Source: Vesta saturnalis (lineage: Eukaryota > Arthropoda > Insecta > Coleoptera > Lampyridae). Taken from it: a stretch of DNA of 64,000 nucleotides. Position numbers and translations under genes: made by a program. Location: the NCBI GenBank assembly GCA_036346205.1, contig JARFJB010000401.1, positions 62,001 through 126,000 of the forward strand. The letters run 5' to 3'. Each line of letters begins with the position of its first letter. Position 1 is the first letter of the stretch. The notes beneath the pieces are model-generated. The model ran no database searches, was not told the origin of the DNA, and was given only the letters and a program-made list of their open reading frames with translations. Below are positions 45,001-56,483 of this stretch, in pieces.

Positions 45001-45330
45001 TGCTGAATTATATTCTTTGATACCATCTCGGGCTATCTTTGCGAGAAACACTCGGTTGGCTCATTCACATCATCAGTATGCAGTACAAATCTCCACTCGT
45101 CGTACTAAACGGGCGCGATCCACATTTTTCTACACGGCTTTTAAACTCTTGAATGATCTCCCTAGTTCCTGTTTTCCTCTCACTTATAATATGAGAAAAT
45201 GTAAGGTAGCTGTTCATAGGCATCTATTGGCAATTCATTATCCCTCTATCCATCCTCCTAAGTGTTCCTGAGCGCTTTAGCACCATAGGCCAAATTTAGC
45301 CTGTTCAGGTCCACAATCATAAAAAAAAAA
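42090..45330 (+). mobile_element. Non-LTR retrotransposon, 5'-short, with poly(A) tail
   Basis: Starts at the breakpoint in the fold-back arm (after AAATAATG) and ends with AATCATAAAAAAAAAA. Contains endonuclease and reverse transcriptase but no gag-like ORF1, so it is 5' truncated or an ORF2-only type. Target duplication is too short to be sure (possibly TC). Confidence 0.8.
42290..45270 (+). pseudogene. LINE endonuclease-reverse transcriptase, frameshifted
   Basis: Endonuclease: YCNIRGIRSNLNAIHQHLEQ, PDILFLSETQASS (42405-42510), a frameshift near 42580, then ISFVGDFNVLNSNWL (42800) and GLSDHCIIDIIS (43030). RT: KKGDKTDPPNYRLIGITSIL (43900), DHQYGFRQSRSTGTLLSYVT (44030), VALDISKAFDQVWHKCLLAK (44130), a shifted GVPQ...PILFLLYINDLI, catalytic box CFSDDSTLH (44395). 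C-terminal part to ~45270 ends VHRHLLAIHYPSIHPPKC. Breaks: 42580, TGA 43508-43510, 43660-43870, 44300, 44695. The FxDDSTLH form and order fit jockey/R1-superclade elements. Inactive. Confidence 0.8.
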
Positions 45331-45782
45331 TCTGGATCTTTAAAGTTTATAATCTTAACATTATTGAAATCAGGTTGATGATTAAGTGCTTTAAAGTACT
45401 TATTCATCAGCCTGATTTCAATAATGTTAAAATTTTAAACTTTAAAGGTCCATTATTTCAACAAATGTGCCACATAAAAAAAAGTAATTCAATGAATCAT
45501 AAATCAGACACAGAACAGCTTTCAAAGATTTCAAATATATTCTATTCAAAGAAGAACAAAACACATTAGCAAATATAAAAAGATAGTTTTTGTCATTGAA
45601 TTTACATTACAAATCTCATTTTCGCAAATGAAATTACTTAAACTTAAAAAAAATGTATACATGCGCAGCATGACCATTTTAATCAGAAAAACATGAAAAC
45701 AAGTAATAAACAAATTACCGATTCCAGTATATATCTGCACGTAAAATAGGATCACATAACAGTCGATGTAACTGTCAGCGTT

Positions 45783-45933
45783 ATGGAAGATAATTTATAT
45801 ATTCGACCGCTTTCACCAGAGTTGCAAGAAAAAGCAATTAGGGAATTAAATGAAAAACCAAAAAAGATAAATGAATATATGGAAAGGATGCGGAGTTGGT
45901 TAGAAAAGCAGACATATTTACGCGTTAAAATAG
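45783..45933 (+). CDS. CRAL-TRIO (alpha-tocopherol-transfer-like) gene, coding exon 1
   Basis: ATG at 45783, then MEDNLYIRPLSPELQEKAIR, ELNEKPKKINEYMERMRSWL, EKQTYLRVKI, followed by GTGAGT at 45934. The sequence is the CRAL-TRIO N-terminal helical domain found at the very start of insect alpha-TTP/clavesin-like lipid carriers (IRPLxPELxExAxxELxExP ... LxxQPxLRAR). The exon ends in phase 1 after one base of the next codon, where this family usually has Asp. The matching next exon is at 62184. Frame is clean, unlike the surrounding transposons, so this is a real host gene. It would bind a hydrophobic ligand in the cytosol. Confidence 0.82.
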
Positions 45934-46283
45934 GTGAGTATTTTTTCAAATATAATTAAATCATAAGTTTCATCTCATTAAGTATTCAGAAGTCAGTATA
46001 AAGAAATTACTGGTATATTAAGATACAAATGCAATACTAATTTAAATCAAAAAGAGACACATTGGTTACATTAATCCTACCTATCTCTACCCATAAAATT
46101 ATTTTGGGAGAAAGTAAAAAGTCATAATATGCCTTGCGTCAAAATTTTGTCAGGGCGCTTTAGAAATAGCTACATGTCAAACTTGTATATTATTCGTATA
46201 CGTTTAGTAGAACGTGTTAGTCGCTAGAGGCACAGGGATAACATGCGCATAATCTTTGTTTTATGAGCTCTACGGCAGAATAG

Positions 46284-46285
<2 letters not shown>
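45934..46285. other. Start of 16.25-kb intron, no repeat recognised
   Basis: Intron of the CRAL-TRIO gene begins GTGAGTATTTTTTC. Everything from here to 62183 is intronic if the two exons belong together. Confidence 0.6.
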
Positions 46286-46341
<56 letters not shown>

Positions 46342-47063
46342 CATGATTCGATTACTACTCGTAAGAAGAACCAAGAAGAAACTTACGAGATCTAGAAACA
46401 AGAACATTAACATCTACATAGATAGTATAACATAAGTTTAAGGTTTAACTTTAGCATATAATTATTATTGACAAACCAACTCTTTTGCACTTTTCCACTC
46501 GTCGGTTAACAAAATATTTTCTTTCGTTTTCATTAGCCCGATTCATCATATTTTCATAAGATTCCATACGCTTTTGGAAAAATTTCTTGTGTAGTTTGCA
46601 ACTTATAGCAATGGTATTTATTCCTTTTCAAGATGTTGAGAACTGTTCTTGGTTCAATATTCATTTCTTCAGCTATTTTTGTACTATTGCACAGGAAATT
46701 AGTTTCTGCTAAACTACACACTGCAATTTCTTGGAGTTCGCGCTTTTCGTTTAAGTTGCCACCAGGATGCTCACCACCATTACCATTAATGCTACTGCAT
46801 TTTCTACAATTATTTAAACATCTACGTCTTTCAAATTTTCAAACAGTACGCATAATCGTACTTTCTGATGGAATTGGCCCGTTTTCAAAGGAAAAAGGCC
46901 CATTATTTCTTGCGAGAACACTGATTTTCAATTCTCATGGGCAGTAGAAATTAAATGTGTCATTGATACTAGCCTACTCAGCGCTTTTAGTTTGTTGTGT
47001 ATTCTATCCCACTTAGCACCTTATCTGATTGTACTCTCAGACCCGCGATAATATTTTTCCATA

Positions 47064-47124
<61 letters not shown>
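46286..47124 (-). mobile_element. Tc1-like transposon remnant between (TA)n arrays
   Basis: (TA)n at 46286-46339 and 47067-47124 frame ~727 bp with a minus-strand transposase N-terminal fragment. No clear inverted ends were found. Confidence 0.55.
46440..46930 (-). pseudogene. Transposase N-terminal fragment
   Basis: The minus strand reads LNEKRELQEIAVCSLAETNF, then STKIAEEMNIEPRTVLNILK, RNKYHCYKLQTTQEIF, the helix-turn-helix region of Tc1/mariner-type transposases, then in a shifted frame KRMESYENMMNRANENERKY. The catalytic domain is missing. Confidence 0.6.
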
Positions 47125-47126
<2 letters not shown>

Positions 47127-48689
47127 TTTGTGCAAACCAATTATGACATACTACACAAAAACGGTCTGTGATGTTTCACCAATTTATTCGCCATCTTTGT
47201 TCAATTATTAATCTTTAAAACGTGGTCTAAAAAAATTTTAATGTTGTTTGAAAAATGGGTTGTACATCGTCTTATATACAAATTTAGTACAAGGTTTGCA
47301 TGATTAGAGGGCGCGCGAGTAATTCTGTTTATGGGCACGTAGGTATCGAACCAACTTTTTTAAGACAACTACATATAACAGATCTTGCCAATCCAAAAAA
47401 ATGCAACACTGTCAGCAACTACTTTGTGAATTACTATGATATAAAGTAAAAGTTAATTGATTCGGTTAAACTTCATTTTAACGTCAAAATTATTATATGA
47501 CTATTATAAAAACATAATTTGATTTATATGTATCTTAAAAATCAATATTTAAATATTTAAATGTTTTTTAAATCTGGTTTATCAATGTAAATTTAATTGG
47601 ATAATGTGGACGTAATTGGAAAGAATTTTTTACCAAATGCTGATTTCAATATTTCCGGATTTTCTGTGAACATTAGGTACATTTTCTTGTACATAGACAC
47701 AATATTATACAATGTTGCAGATTCTGTAGATGTGAGAAACATAATTGTATCGGAATCTTGAAAATAACCTCAACATTCGAAAATGTCAATTCATCACCAT
47801 ATGCGGCAAGAAATGCTGTCTACCCACATACCAAGTTGGACCAAATTACTATTAATATTGTTTTCAACTTTTAATTATTACGCTAATCCTGTCGTCTATG
47901 ATAATAATAAAAAACAAGAATTAAGCATTCACTGGATTGTCATACTTCTAAAAGTCACTTGTAATACAAGTTAAGCACTATTCATGAACAATGAAAAAAA
48001 TTTAAATTGCAGCTGGACTATTGCTTTAACTGCAAGGGAAAATCAGAAGTAGTTGAATTTAATGAAGACGCACTGACCTAAGCGGTTTGTGATAATACTC
48101 AAAATAGATTTGGTCAAGAAAAATTTAGATAATCTGCACGTGATCCTATTTCAAGGAGTTTTGCATTTTGAGCTGGCGTCTGAATTTGATTTGGTTGTAT
48201 ACTCAAAATTAATCAAGTTTTGAGAATTCGATATATTGTATTAGTAAACAGAAACACAGAATGTGGGATTAAAGCTTATATTTTATACAGCACGCTCAGA
48301 AAGTAACGGACAAATTCATTATTTTCGAAATCGTTAGTTTGTGGTCAAAATTCTGCAACACGTCGATTTTTTTATTTTGATTCCGGATTTTATTCTGTGT
48401 CGCACATATAGATGGCGCTGCCCACTTTCCGGATAAGATTTAAAAGTTCATATTTTGAAATGGCGACGCAACTCTTTCTCCTGAGTTCAAAAATGCCCTG
48501 TTTATTGGGATTATTTGAAACAGTATGCGCGATATTAATTATTAAATGTGGCATAATTCGAGAAGTGGTACATACACGATAAATACAAACATAATTTCAT
48601 GCATATGAGTACCATTTATTTAAAACAAAATAAACGTCAAATTTAGTATTTATATATTATATACATCCATTTCATGCGATAGATATTTT
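47125..48689. other. Intronic DNA, nothing recognised
   Basis: AT-rich, no convincing frame. 48290-48490 (GCACGCTCAGAAAGTAACGG start) looks like a degraded transposon edge but has no partner that I could find. Confidence 0.4.
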
Positions 48690-49000
48690 ACACTAATGTT
48701 TTAATTCTTATCCAATCATTAGCTTGAAATAAATTCGCATGTAGGTGTATAAGATTTAAACAATTTTTTTAGGGGTGACATTGTTTTTAAAGTGTTTTTT
48801 GAAAAAGTCAAGAATTATATTCTTTTCATTTTTTGTCCACTTTGTACGACCACTCAACTTGTTTACAGTATTTTTATAGTTTTCTTTCTCTTCTTCTACT
48901 TCAGTCAGTTTTTGTTTCGTTTTTTTTGTATTTCCATTACCACCATCACATTCATCATATTGTATATCTCTTTTCATTTACTTCACTCATTTTATAATTT
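48690..49000 (-). pseudogene. Fragment of a TE-associated DNA-binding-like protein
   Basis: The minus-strand frame from 48977 reads TKQKLTEVEEEKENYKNTVN and RTKWTKNEKNIILDFFKKHF then NVTPKK, resembling the (R)xxWTxxExxxVxxxF...xxPxK segment of many uncharacterised, transposon-linked insect proteins. A possible older body lies at 49000-50000 but is too decayed to call. Confidence 0.3.
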
Positions 49001-50821
49001 TTGGATGTTACTATCGCGTTAACCTTTTCATAGTCTACTGTTTTTACATCATCTCTTAGTCATTTATGTCTTCTTCCAGAATATCATTCGAGACGTCAAG
49101 TTCCAATAAATTTGTACCTTTTATTTTTGCTCAGTTTCCCGAATTTAACAAAAGTAAAGCTTTTGTCGCTGTTGTGGTTTGATAAACATCATCTTGTAAC
49201 CATAAACATGATATAATAAAATTAAAATTACATCAAATTCAAAATACTTACCAGTAATATTCTAAATAAGTTTTCTCCGTGTGACACATAAAATTTGTAA
49301 TTTACTTCATTTCATTTTTTCCAAAATTCAGTTAATGGTAATATATATATGCAATTTGCTTGTGAAATTTAATACTAGTCAGTAATTCTGGATTTTAGGC
49401 TCGGCATTTTTTAGTAAACTTTCGCAGGACAGCAGCACCAGTAATCTAACGATCTTCCACACCAATGTCTTTGTAACATGTCTGTTAGTTAGTTAATATT
49501 TGTTAAGGCAATTTCACGTTCAATATTTACGAACAAATCATTTTTTGTAATAATTGGTTTTTTTGCAACATCGCATAACAATTTTAAATTAGTTCCCAAA
49601 CGTAAATCGAATGTAGGCGCTAGAAATTCTCTAGTTGTGTAATACAACCACTAACTATTTTTGTAGCTATTATTATATTATCATACACTTATGGCTTTAA
49701 AATTTCAATAATTGCGCTAAATTTTGCAAATTTAATCAACGCTATTTTTAAACGAGCAATTTTCGTCGTTTTATTGGACACAACTACATTAATCTGCTTC
49801 CTTTTATGCTAATTAAGGTACAATTCACCGTATAAACCTTAATGGATCACTTTCAGGAATATGACTTCCTTCTTCAATCCACTTTTATTTAAAAAATGTC
49901 CTAGTAAACCAACTGAAACTAAAAACGTTTGTAACTCCGTATGACGCTGCTCTCTAGATCCTTTAGATGACGTAATACTTTTTAATTGACATATTTTAAT
50001 GTCTCCATAAACAGGTTTTCTTATAGTATCCTAAGAAATTAATGCAAGGGTAGAACACACTTTCATTTACTTCATCATTTTTATAATAACCTTTTTTTGG
50101 GCTGTCTTTCTTTCTCAAAGCAAAAATAGATCATCTTCTTTCTACGTTATTTTTAGGAATTTCTCTTATCTTTTAATGGAACCTTCATCATTATGATTTT
50201 TTAATAAATCACCTGAAAAATAGTCTAATTATTGAAAATAAAAAGGACACAGATCTTTCCTATAAAGCACTTTATTTATTTCAAGTGCGGGTTAGTTTCT
50301 AAAAGTAAAACATTAAATAACACACAAAAAATTAGTTGCATTTTGAAATAAATCTATTGATTTGTTGTTTTCAGTTTTGACAAAAAATGATCAACAATAC
50401 ATTTTATTGATAAACAAATTTGTAGTAGTACTTACACTTTTACTAATATAACTATTGTGAAGAATAATTTGACGTTATGCCCTGATCGGGCCTTGATCAC
50501 GTTTTGATATAAAATTAAACACAAAAAAACATCTTAAGAGCGTTATAATTTGTTACAAATACGAGCAACATAATAATATTGTTCACAAATAAGCATTTAA
50601 TGAAAAAACGAAAAAAAAGCAAAACTCCAAATAATGATTTTACTTTGACATTTTTCAATATTATTTCATAAAACGATAAAAACTATTCTTCGTTTTACTA
50701 TTTATGTTTGTTTGAAAATTTTGCATTACAAAAACACCATTTTTTTATCTCATTAACAATGGTTTACCTTCATTGAATATTAAACAAAAATGTACCTCTT
50801 TGTTTTTTGAACTTGAGACCG
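49001..50821. other. Intronic DNA, possibly a decayed ORF on the minus strand
   Basis: Minus-strand scraps such as KPVYGDIKICQLKSI near 50000 hint at former coding sequence; not enough for a family call. Confidence 0.3.
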
Positions 50822-51205
50822 AGCTGTTAGCGTAGTGGTGACACGACCTGCTTCGCATTCGGGAGGTAATGGGTTCGATTCCCGTTACCGTGTACCATGT
50901 ATGAGGTGTTTTCAGGGGTTATTTCTCATACACATGTAGCGGCATGGTCACTGCGTATATGCACACCATGTGCGGCGGCTGCTTAGGCGAATGCTGGGGT
51001 AATATTTCCCCCCTCAAAACCCTAACACCATTCCTTCAGATCCTATCCTGACCACACCCATCCTTAATCCCACCAAGCATAAATACGTAATGTATGTTAG
51101 TGTGCTTGGAATCCATGATTGTAGCTGAATGAAGTCAGAAAGCTCGAGCAGCCTGCCCTCCACCTTGGGGAGGGAATGAAATACGTTGACCTTTCCTTTC
51201 ATTTT
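50822..51205 (+). repeat. tRNA-derived SINE, full-length copy
   Basis: Head resembles a tRNA: A box TAGCGTAGTGG at 50828-50838 and B box GGTTCGATTCC at 50872-50882. This RNA polymerase III promoter is followed by a ~300-bp unrelated body (GGCGAATGCTGGGGTAATA, GATCCTATCCTGACC, GCTTGGAATCCATGATTG, CTTGGGGAGGGAAT). A second copy of the body lies at 53165-53391. No 3' CCA/anticodon structure that would make it a true tRNA gene was seen. Confidence 0.75.
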
Positions 51206-52192
51206 TGAATTTGAGTCGTGTAGGACGTAACGTGTTCATTGACGTATAACTGAAGAACTCTCATTTAAATTATTCAGATCAATAATAACTGACCCACTTG
51301 TGTCAGAAGAGCAACTGGGTGGTACACAAGAAAAAGAAGGATCCGATAATAGTTCACTGGTGTCATCCTTGCCGGCTTTCTTTATAAGAAAAGGCTAAAG
51401 CGGTTGAAAATTACTCTAAATAAAAAAAAAAACGTAGGGAATTTGAGTTTCAAAACATAAATTAGTAGCATTCTTTAAAACACGTTATTAGTAACGCCTT
51501 GGAATAACAAACAACAAAAATTAAAACATAATTTCTAATACCTGTAATGCACTGAATGATTTGTTTTAACTGGATACTTAGACTTGTGGATGTAAAAACT
51601 GCTAAAACGTTTATTATTTAGGTACCGTATAAGTCAACAATGTGCAATTGCAATATTTAGACTACGATATGATGTATATAATATGCTCATTATGCATTTC
51701 ACATGAGCTCTGCTAATTAATGCTAACTGTTGTGTCTGAATCAATAAAGTTTAAGCGTGACTCATTACAAATCTGATCCGATGTTTTATTATTATATGCC
51801 TCGATGACATAGACACAGTATAGTTATTATACTGGAGCATAGAAGAGTCACAAAAAGGTAACTTTAATGGACAATACTACAAATTACAGAAAAAGGAGAT
51901 AGTTAATAACAAATAAAACTTTACTAACCGTCATTATAGGCACCTTGCGCTAATTTAAGTAATAACTTACTTCGATTCATTCAGTAACAAAAATGCACAT
52001 CAAGAAACGCAAACTTGAAAATGATACGTCTTACACAAGACAGATAAGCATGGAAACATCGAGTTTCGTCCAAAACGTTGATTAACTATCACAATTATAT
52101 ACAATGTAGCTTAAGAAGTGCGTTACATACATCTCGTTTATGAGCGTTTAACGATCGTGTTGCTTTTGTATATTTAATTTTCTATTACACCT

Positions 52193-52248
<56 letters not shown>

Positions 52249-53164
52249 CATTTTTTATTTAATATGTTTGGTATATTTTCATTTTGCTTTTTAAGTTAAA
52301 TTATTTTATAAATAATAAAAACGCGATAATACTATATACCCCATAAAGCAATAAAATAAATAAAATATCCAGTCTACTGAACATTTAATTTTTTTGTTGA
52401 ACACGTAAGTATTAACATATATTACAGTAAAAATGTATAGCTGTAATATAACAAAAGTAATATAAGGAAAGTGTTCAAAGATGTGAAGTTCAGGCAAAGC
52501 AAAATACATCTCGCCACTATTCTTTGATTGCTTTTACTAATTTTATACAGTTACGTATAAATTAAAAATAAACATTTGTTCTCAACGTACAATTTTTAAG
52601 CTAATTTATTTAAGTGAATTATTGAGAAATTATTAACAATAGTGCAATCAGACTTACATTTCAATTGACGGTATCAAAAACAAATGTATTCAGTCATTAG
52701 CTTTAAAGATATGCCATTAATGTTAACTATCTACGATGTTTGCTTTTTATTATCTATTATTAATTTCTGGTAATCGATCAATTAGTTCTTTCCATTATCA
52801 AAAAAATTGTTTAGTACTAATATGTTTTTTTTTTATTTAGGTGCCAATACGCTTATTTTATTACAATCTGATCTTCATAGGTCGATGAGTAATTCGATTC
52901 TAACTTAAAATGCTTAAGAAGAAACTTAAACCGCTGCCAAATTATCTGCCGTAATGCTTTCTCATATAATTATGTAAATAAATAACTTCAAAGCCCACAA
53001 TACCTGAATTTGAGTCATATCGGTTTTTAAACACGATAATTCTCCATTCTTGATCCGCCATTTTAAATTTTTAAATTTTTGCAAATGATCTATTCTTAGC
53101 GATCTTAAAAACCCCCAATACCCGATCCGTTGATAAATTAAATAAACACGATAGTCTGCATCTG
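51206..53164. other. Intronic DNA with (TA)n at 52195-52245
   Basis: AT-rich; the small frame at 52306-52509 has no recognisable motif. One 50-bp TA array. Confidence 0.5.
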
Positions 53165-53387
53165 ATAATGTGCAGCAACTTAGGTGAATGCTGGGGTAGA
53201 ATTTTCCCCCTCAGAACCTTGGTCTGTTCCTTCCGATCCTATCCTGACCGCATCCATTCTTAATCCCACCATGCATTTATATATAATGTATGTATGTATG
53301 CTTGGAATCCATGATTGTGGCTGATAGAGCTTGAAAAGCTCAAGCAGCCCCCCCTCACCCTTAAGGAGGGAATAATATACGTGGCCT

Positions 53388-53391
<4 letters not shown>
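53165..53391 (+). repeat. Second SINE copy, 5' truncated
   Basis: Aligns with 50980-51190 of the first copy (AGGTGAATGCTGGGGTA, CCTATCCTGACCGCATCC, GCTTGGAATCCATGATTGTG, AAGGAGGGAATAA), without the tRNA head. It ends at a (TA)n array. Confidence 0.75.
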
Positions 53392-53445
<54 letters not shown>

Positions 53446-54495
53446 GGTGAATCTTATCTAATCCGCCAAAATTAAAGAAGTACTAGAACTCATCATTCTA
53501 AGCAAAAAAGTTCATATGTACATGGGTCCGGAAATGCTTCGTTTCCGAGATACAGGGTGTCAGATTTGAAAAAAAAAATCGCGTTTTCTTCAATATCTTA
53601 CGACTGTTTCGAAATAGTTTCATGAAATTTCGTATACGGGGTTTTTTTGGGATAGCAAATTCAAATTTGTGGTCCATTTAGTTGTGGTTTTTAAAGGGCG
53701 CCAGCGGCAACCATTTCGACCACTTTAAATCTTTGCAACTTTTTTGTGCTACACTCTAAGCCATTTTGGACTAAAAAAATCGATTCTCCTGTCTTTTCTG
53801 CTACAAAAAGGTATATCTTAGTGAAGTCGCTAGGAGCAACCGTTTCCAAGAAAAAGACATTAAAAAAAGAAAAAAATTAATATTAAAGGTATACATGTTG
53901 TATGTCTAGGCATTCTATCGTATTTAATTATGGATTTTTTATTAAAATTGTATTATCAATGAACGCAAAGAGACAGATAAGTACATAAGTAAACAAGTAA
54001 ATTACTTAGTAACAATTAAAAATTCCTATTGATAAACCTGTCAAAAAAATACCCTCCGAAAACGTGTATGCATCATGAGTTTTAAAAGCGTTTTTCTCGA
54101 AACGGGTTGCTCCTAGCGACATCACTATGATATACCTTTTTTAGAAGAAAAGATAGGAGAATCGATTTTTCTAGTCCAAAATGGCATAAAGTGTAGAAAA
54201 AAAAATTGCTACGATTTAAAGGGGTCGAAATCGTTGCCGCTGGCGCCCTCTAGAAACGACAACCAAATGGACCACAAATCTGAATTTGTCATCCCAAAAA
54301 ACCCCGTATACGAAATTTCATGAAACTATTTCAAAACAGTCGAAAGATATTGAAGAAAACGCGATTTTTTTTCAACTTTGACACCCTGTATCTCGGAAAC
54401 GAAGCATTTCCGGACCCATGTACATATGAACATTTTTGCTTAGAATGATGAGTTCTAGTACTTCTTTAGTTTTGGCGGATTAGATAAGATTCACC

Positions 54496-54576
<81 letters not shown>
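53392..54576. mobile_element. 1.06-kb fold-back MITE within (TA)n
   Basis: Element 53443-54498 begins CAGGGTGAATCTTATCTAA and ends with its complement. The arms pair for ~430 bp (GTCCGGAAATGCTTCGTTTC; GAATCGATTTTTCTAGTCC and others) around a ~190-bp loop. TA flanks are the innermost units of (TA)n at 53392-53442 and 54501-54576. Non-coding; the palindrome would be hard to clone or sequence. Confidence 0.9.
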
Positions 54577-55140
54577 AATTTCTTTAGTTCGCCTCAGTCA
54601 ACCGCTGATAAGGATGACTTAGCTAGTGAAACGCGATCAGTATTTTTTCATTTTTGTGTGGTAGGTGGATGTATTTTGTTTGTTAGTAAATAACTTACAT
54701 ATGCACCTAATATGTAGTGTATCTGTACAGGGTCTATCACGACGAGCTGAGTCCATATGTATATGGAAAGCTACTCAACATATTTTTTTGAACATTTGTA
54801 TACAGCGGTTAATTAAAAAATCTAGTTTATCTAAAATATTTTCAGGGTTATGCAGCTTCTGGTTACACCGGAAGTAGACCCTAACTTTGTTATTTTAAAT
54901 AAAATGTACCAATTTTTATTATATTTTTAGAATCTACGGTAAATTTAAATGCTAGTTTGTAAAGAATATTCTATGTCTAAAATACACGCTTTTTGAGTTA
55001 TTTCATTTTTCCAAAGTTTTGGACAGATGAGTAATATAATTTCTCAAGGTACAAGCGAGCTATGCCAAATATTGTTTAATACTGGCACACATAGAACTCA
55101 CAGCTTACAGAACCTTACAAAAATAAATTAAGAAATTATA
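54577..55140. other. Intronic DNA, nothing recognised
   Basis: No motif recognised. Confidence 0.4.
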
Positions 55141-56400
55141 CAGGGTGTTCGAAAATGGCATCAAATTTTGCAATTTTAAAAATTCAAAAAGACAATTTAT
55201 TTAAGTAGTAACCCTATTTCTTTACTACATTAATATATTCTACCCTAAAAGGTAAGGAGACTTTGTAAATATGTCCCTATCTTGACAAATGGACAATTTT
55301 AGTAATTAAACTAAAAATTAACTTGTGGTTTGCCTTACTTAAAAGGTATCAATAATAAACAAATGCTATCGTGTCAACAAACAAATTATTTGACATTTCC
55401 CATATTAAAAAGTGTTACTCGTAATTATGTCTCGTTTAGGTTTTGTTAATGAAGATTATCTTAATTTCCGTCCATGTTCAACAGCATGGCACCCTAACGT
55501 GACTTTTATACAACTTACGGCTAATTTGTTGGAAATACAAAAAATAAACTCGTAGTTGACAATGAAGCTATTGAAATTACTGTTTTGGTATATTGTAGTG
55601 CAAGCACATCCTGAAAATTCATTAGCTGATTCCGAAAAAGATCTGAGAATGTCTACAAAAGCGTTCATCGAATTTTGAAGCAACACAAACTTAACATGTT
55701 TTCATATAAATTTACTCAAAATTTAAGGCCAGGTGATAATGTAAAACGAATAAATTTTTGTGAATTTATGTTAGTTAAAACTCAAGAAGATAAAAATTTT
55801 TTGAACAAAATAATTTGGACTAATGAAACCAAATCTCAGAAAAATGGTATGTTTAACTGATATAACTCTCATTGTTGGAGTGATGTAAATCCACATCTAA
55901 TTTGTGAAAGGCAAAACCAAACTCATCGGAGTTTTAGTGTTTTGCCGCAATAAAAAATGATGGTACATTTTTATAATGAAATTTGGAATGGTTAACTGGT
56001 TAGCGCTTGTAAATCAATTTTTGCATTAAAATTTTGATTATTTTAGGCGAAAGATACCTTGATTACTTTAAATAATTATTTATGTCAGCTAAATTTGAAT
56101 TGGAACCAGTTGTGGTACCAACATGACGGAGCTTCAGGTCATAATAGTGAGTTTGCGAATATTTTTTTGGAAAATTGCTTTGAGGATCGTTTCATAGCAA
56201 AGAACGATCTCCATAAATGGCCTCCTCGATCGCCCGACCTAACCCCAGTAGATTTTTTTGTTTGGGGTCGTATGCTACGTGTATGCCACGCCACTCAAAA
56301 CAAAAGGAGATTGCCAGGAAAGAATTCGAAATGCAAAGGGCAAATAAGCCTCGACGATTACATTTTAGTGTAAAATTGTATATTAGGCAATTCTTTTTTC

Positions 56401-56401
<1 letters not shown>
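55141..56401 (+). mobile_element. Mariner-like transposon, 3' end lost
   Basis: Left end CAGGGTGTTCGAAAATGG after TA (55139-55140). Decayed transposase: MSRLGFVNEDYLNFRP (55426), then MFSYKFTQNLRPGDNVKRIN, FCEFMLVKTQEDKNFLNKII, WTNETKS (55696-55840), and in another frame WYQHDGASGHNSEF (56113), WPPRSPDLTPVDFFVWG (56218-56268). Catalytic DDE region partly legible. The right end seems cut by the (TA)n array and the next transposon. Confidence 0.75.

Positions 56402-56483
<82 letters not shown>

Larger units (their letters stand above)
41985..45560. mobile_element. Fold-back element split by a LINE
   Basis: 41990-42085 (GCTGAAAGCTGTTCTG...GTGGCACATTTCTTGAAATAATG) is the reverse complement of 45455-45540. 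The rest of the palindrome is at 45332-45455: CATTATTGAAATCAGG(T/C)TGATGA on both sides of a TTAAGTGCTTTAAAG centre. Between the two parts of the left arm lies a LINE ending in poly(A) at 45321-45330. So the LINE inserted into one arm of a pre-existing palindrome. Confidence 0.75.

Noticed and set aside
50822..50895. Functional tRNA gene
   Set aside because: Good A and B boxes but no clean cloverleaf closing stem, and the body continues as a dispersed repeat; read as a SINE head.
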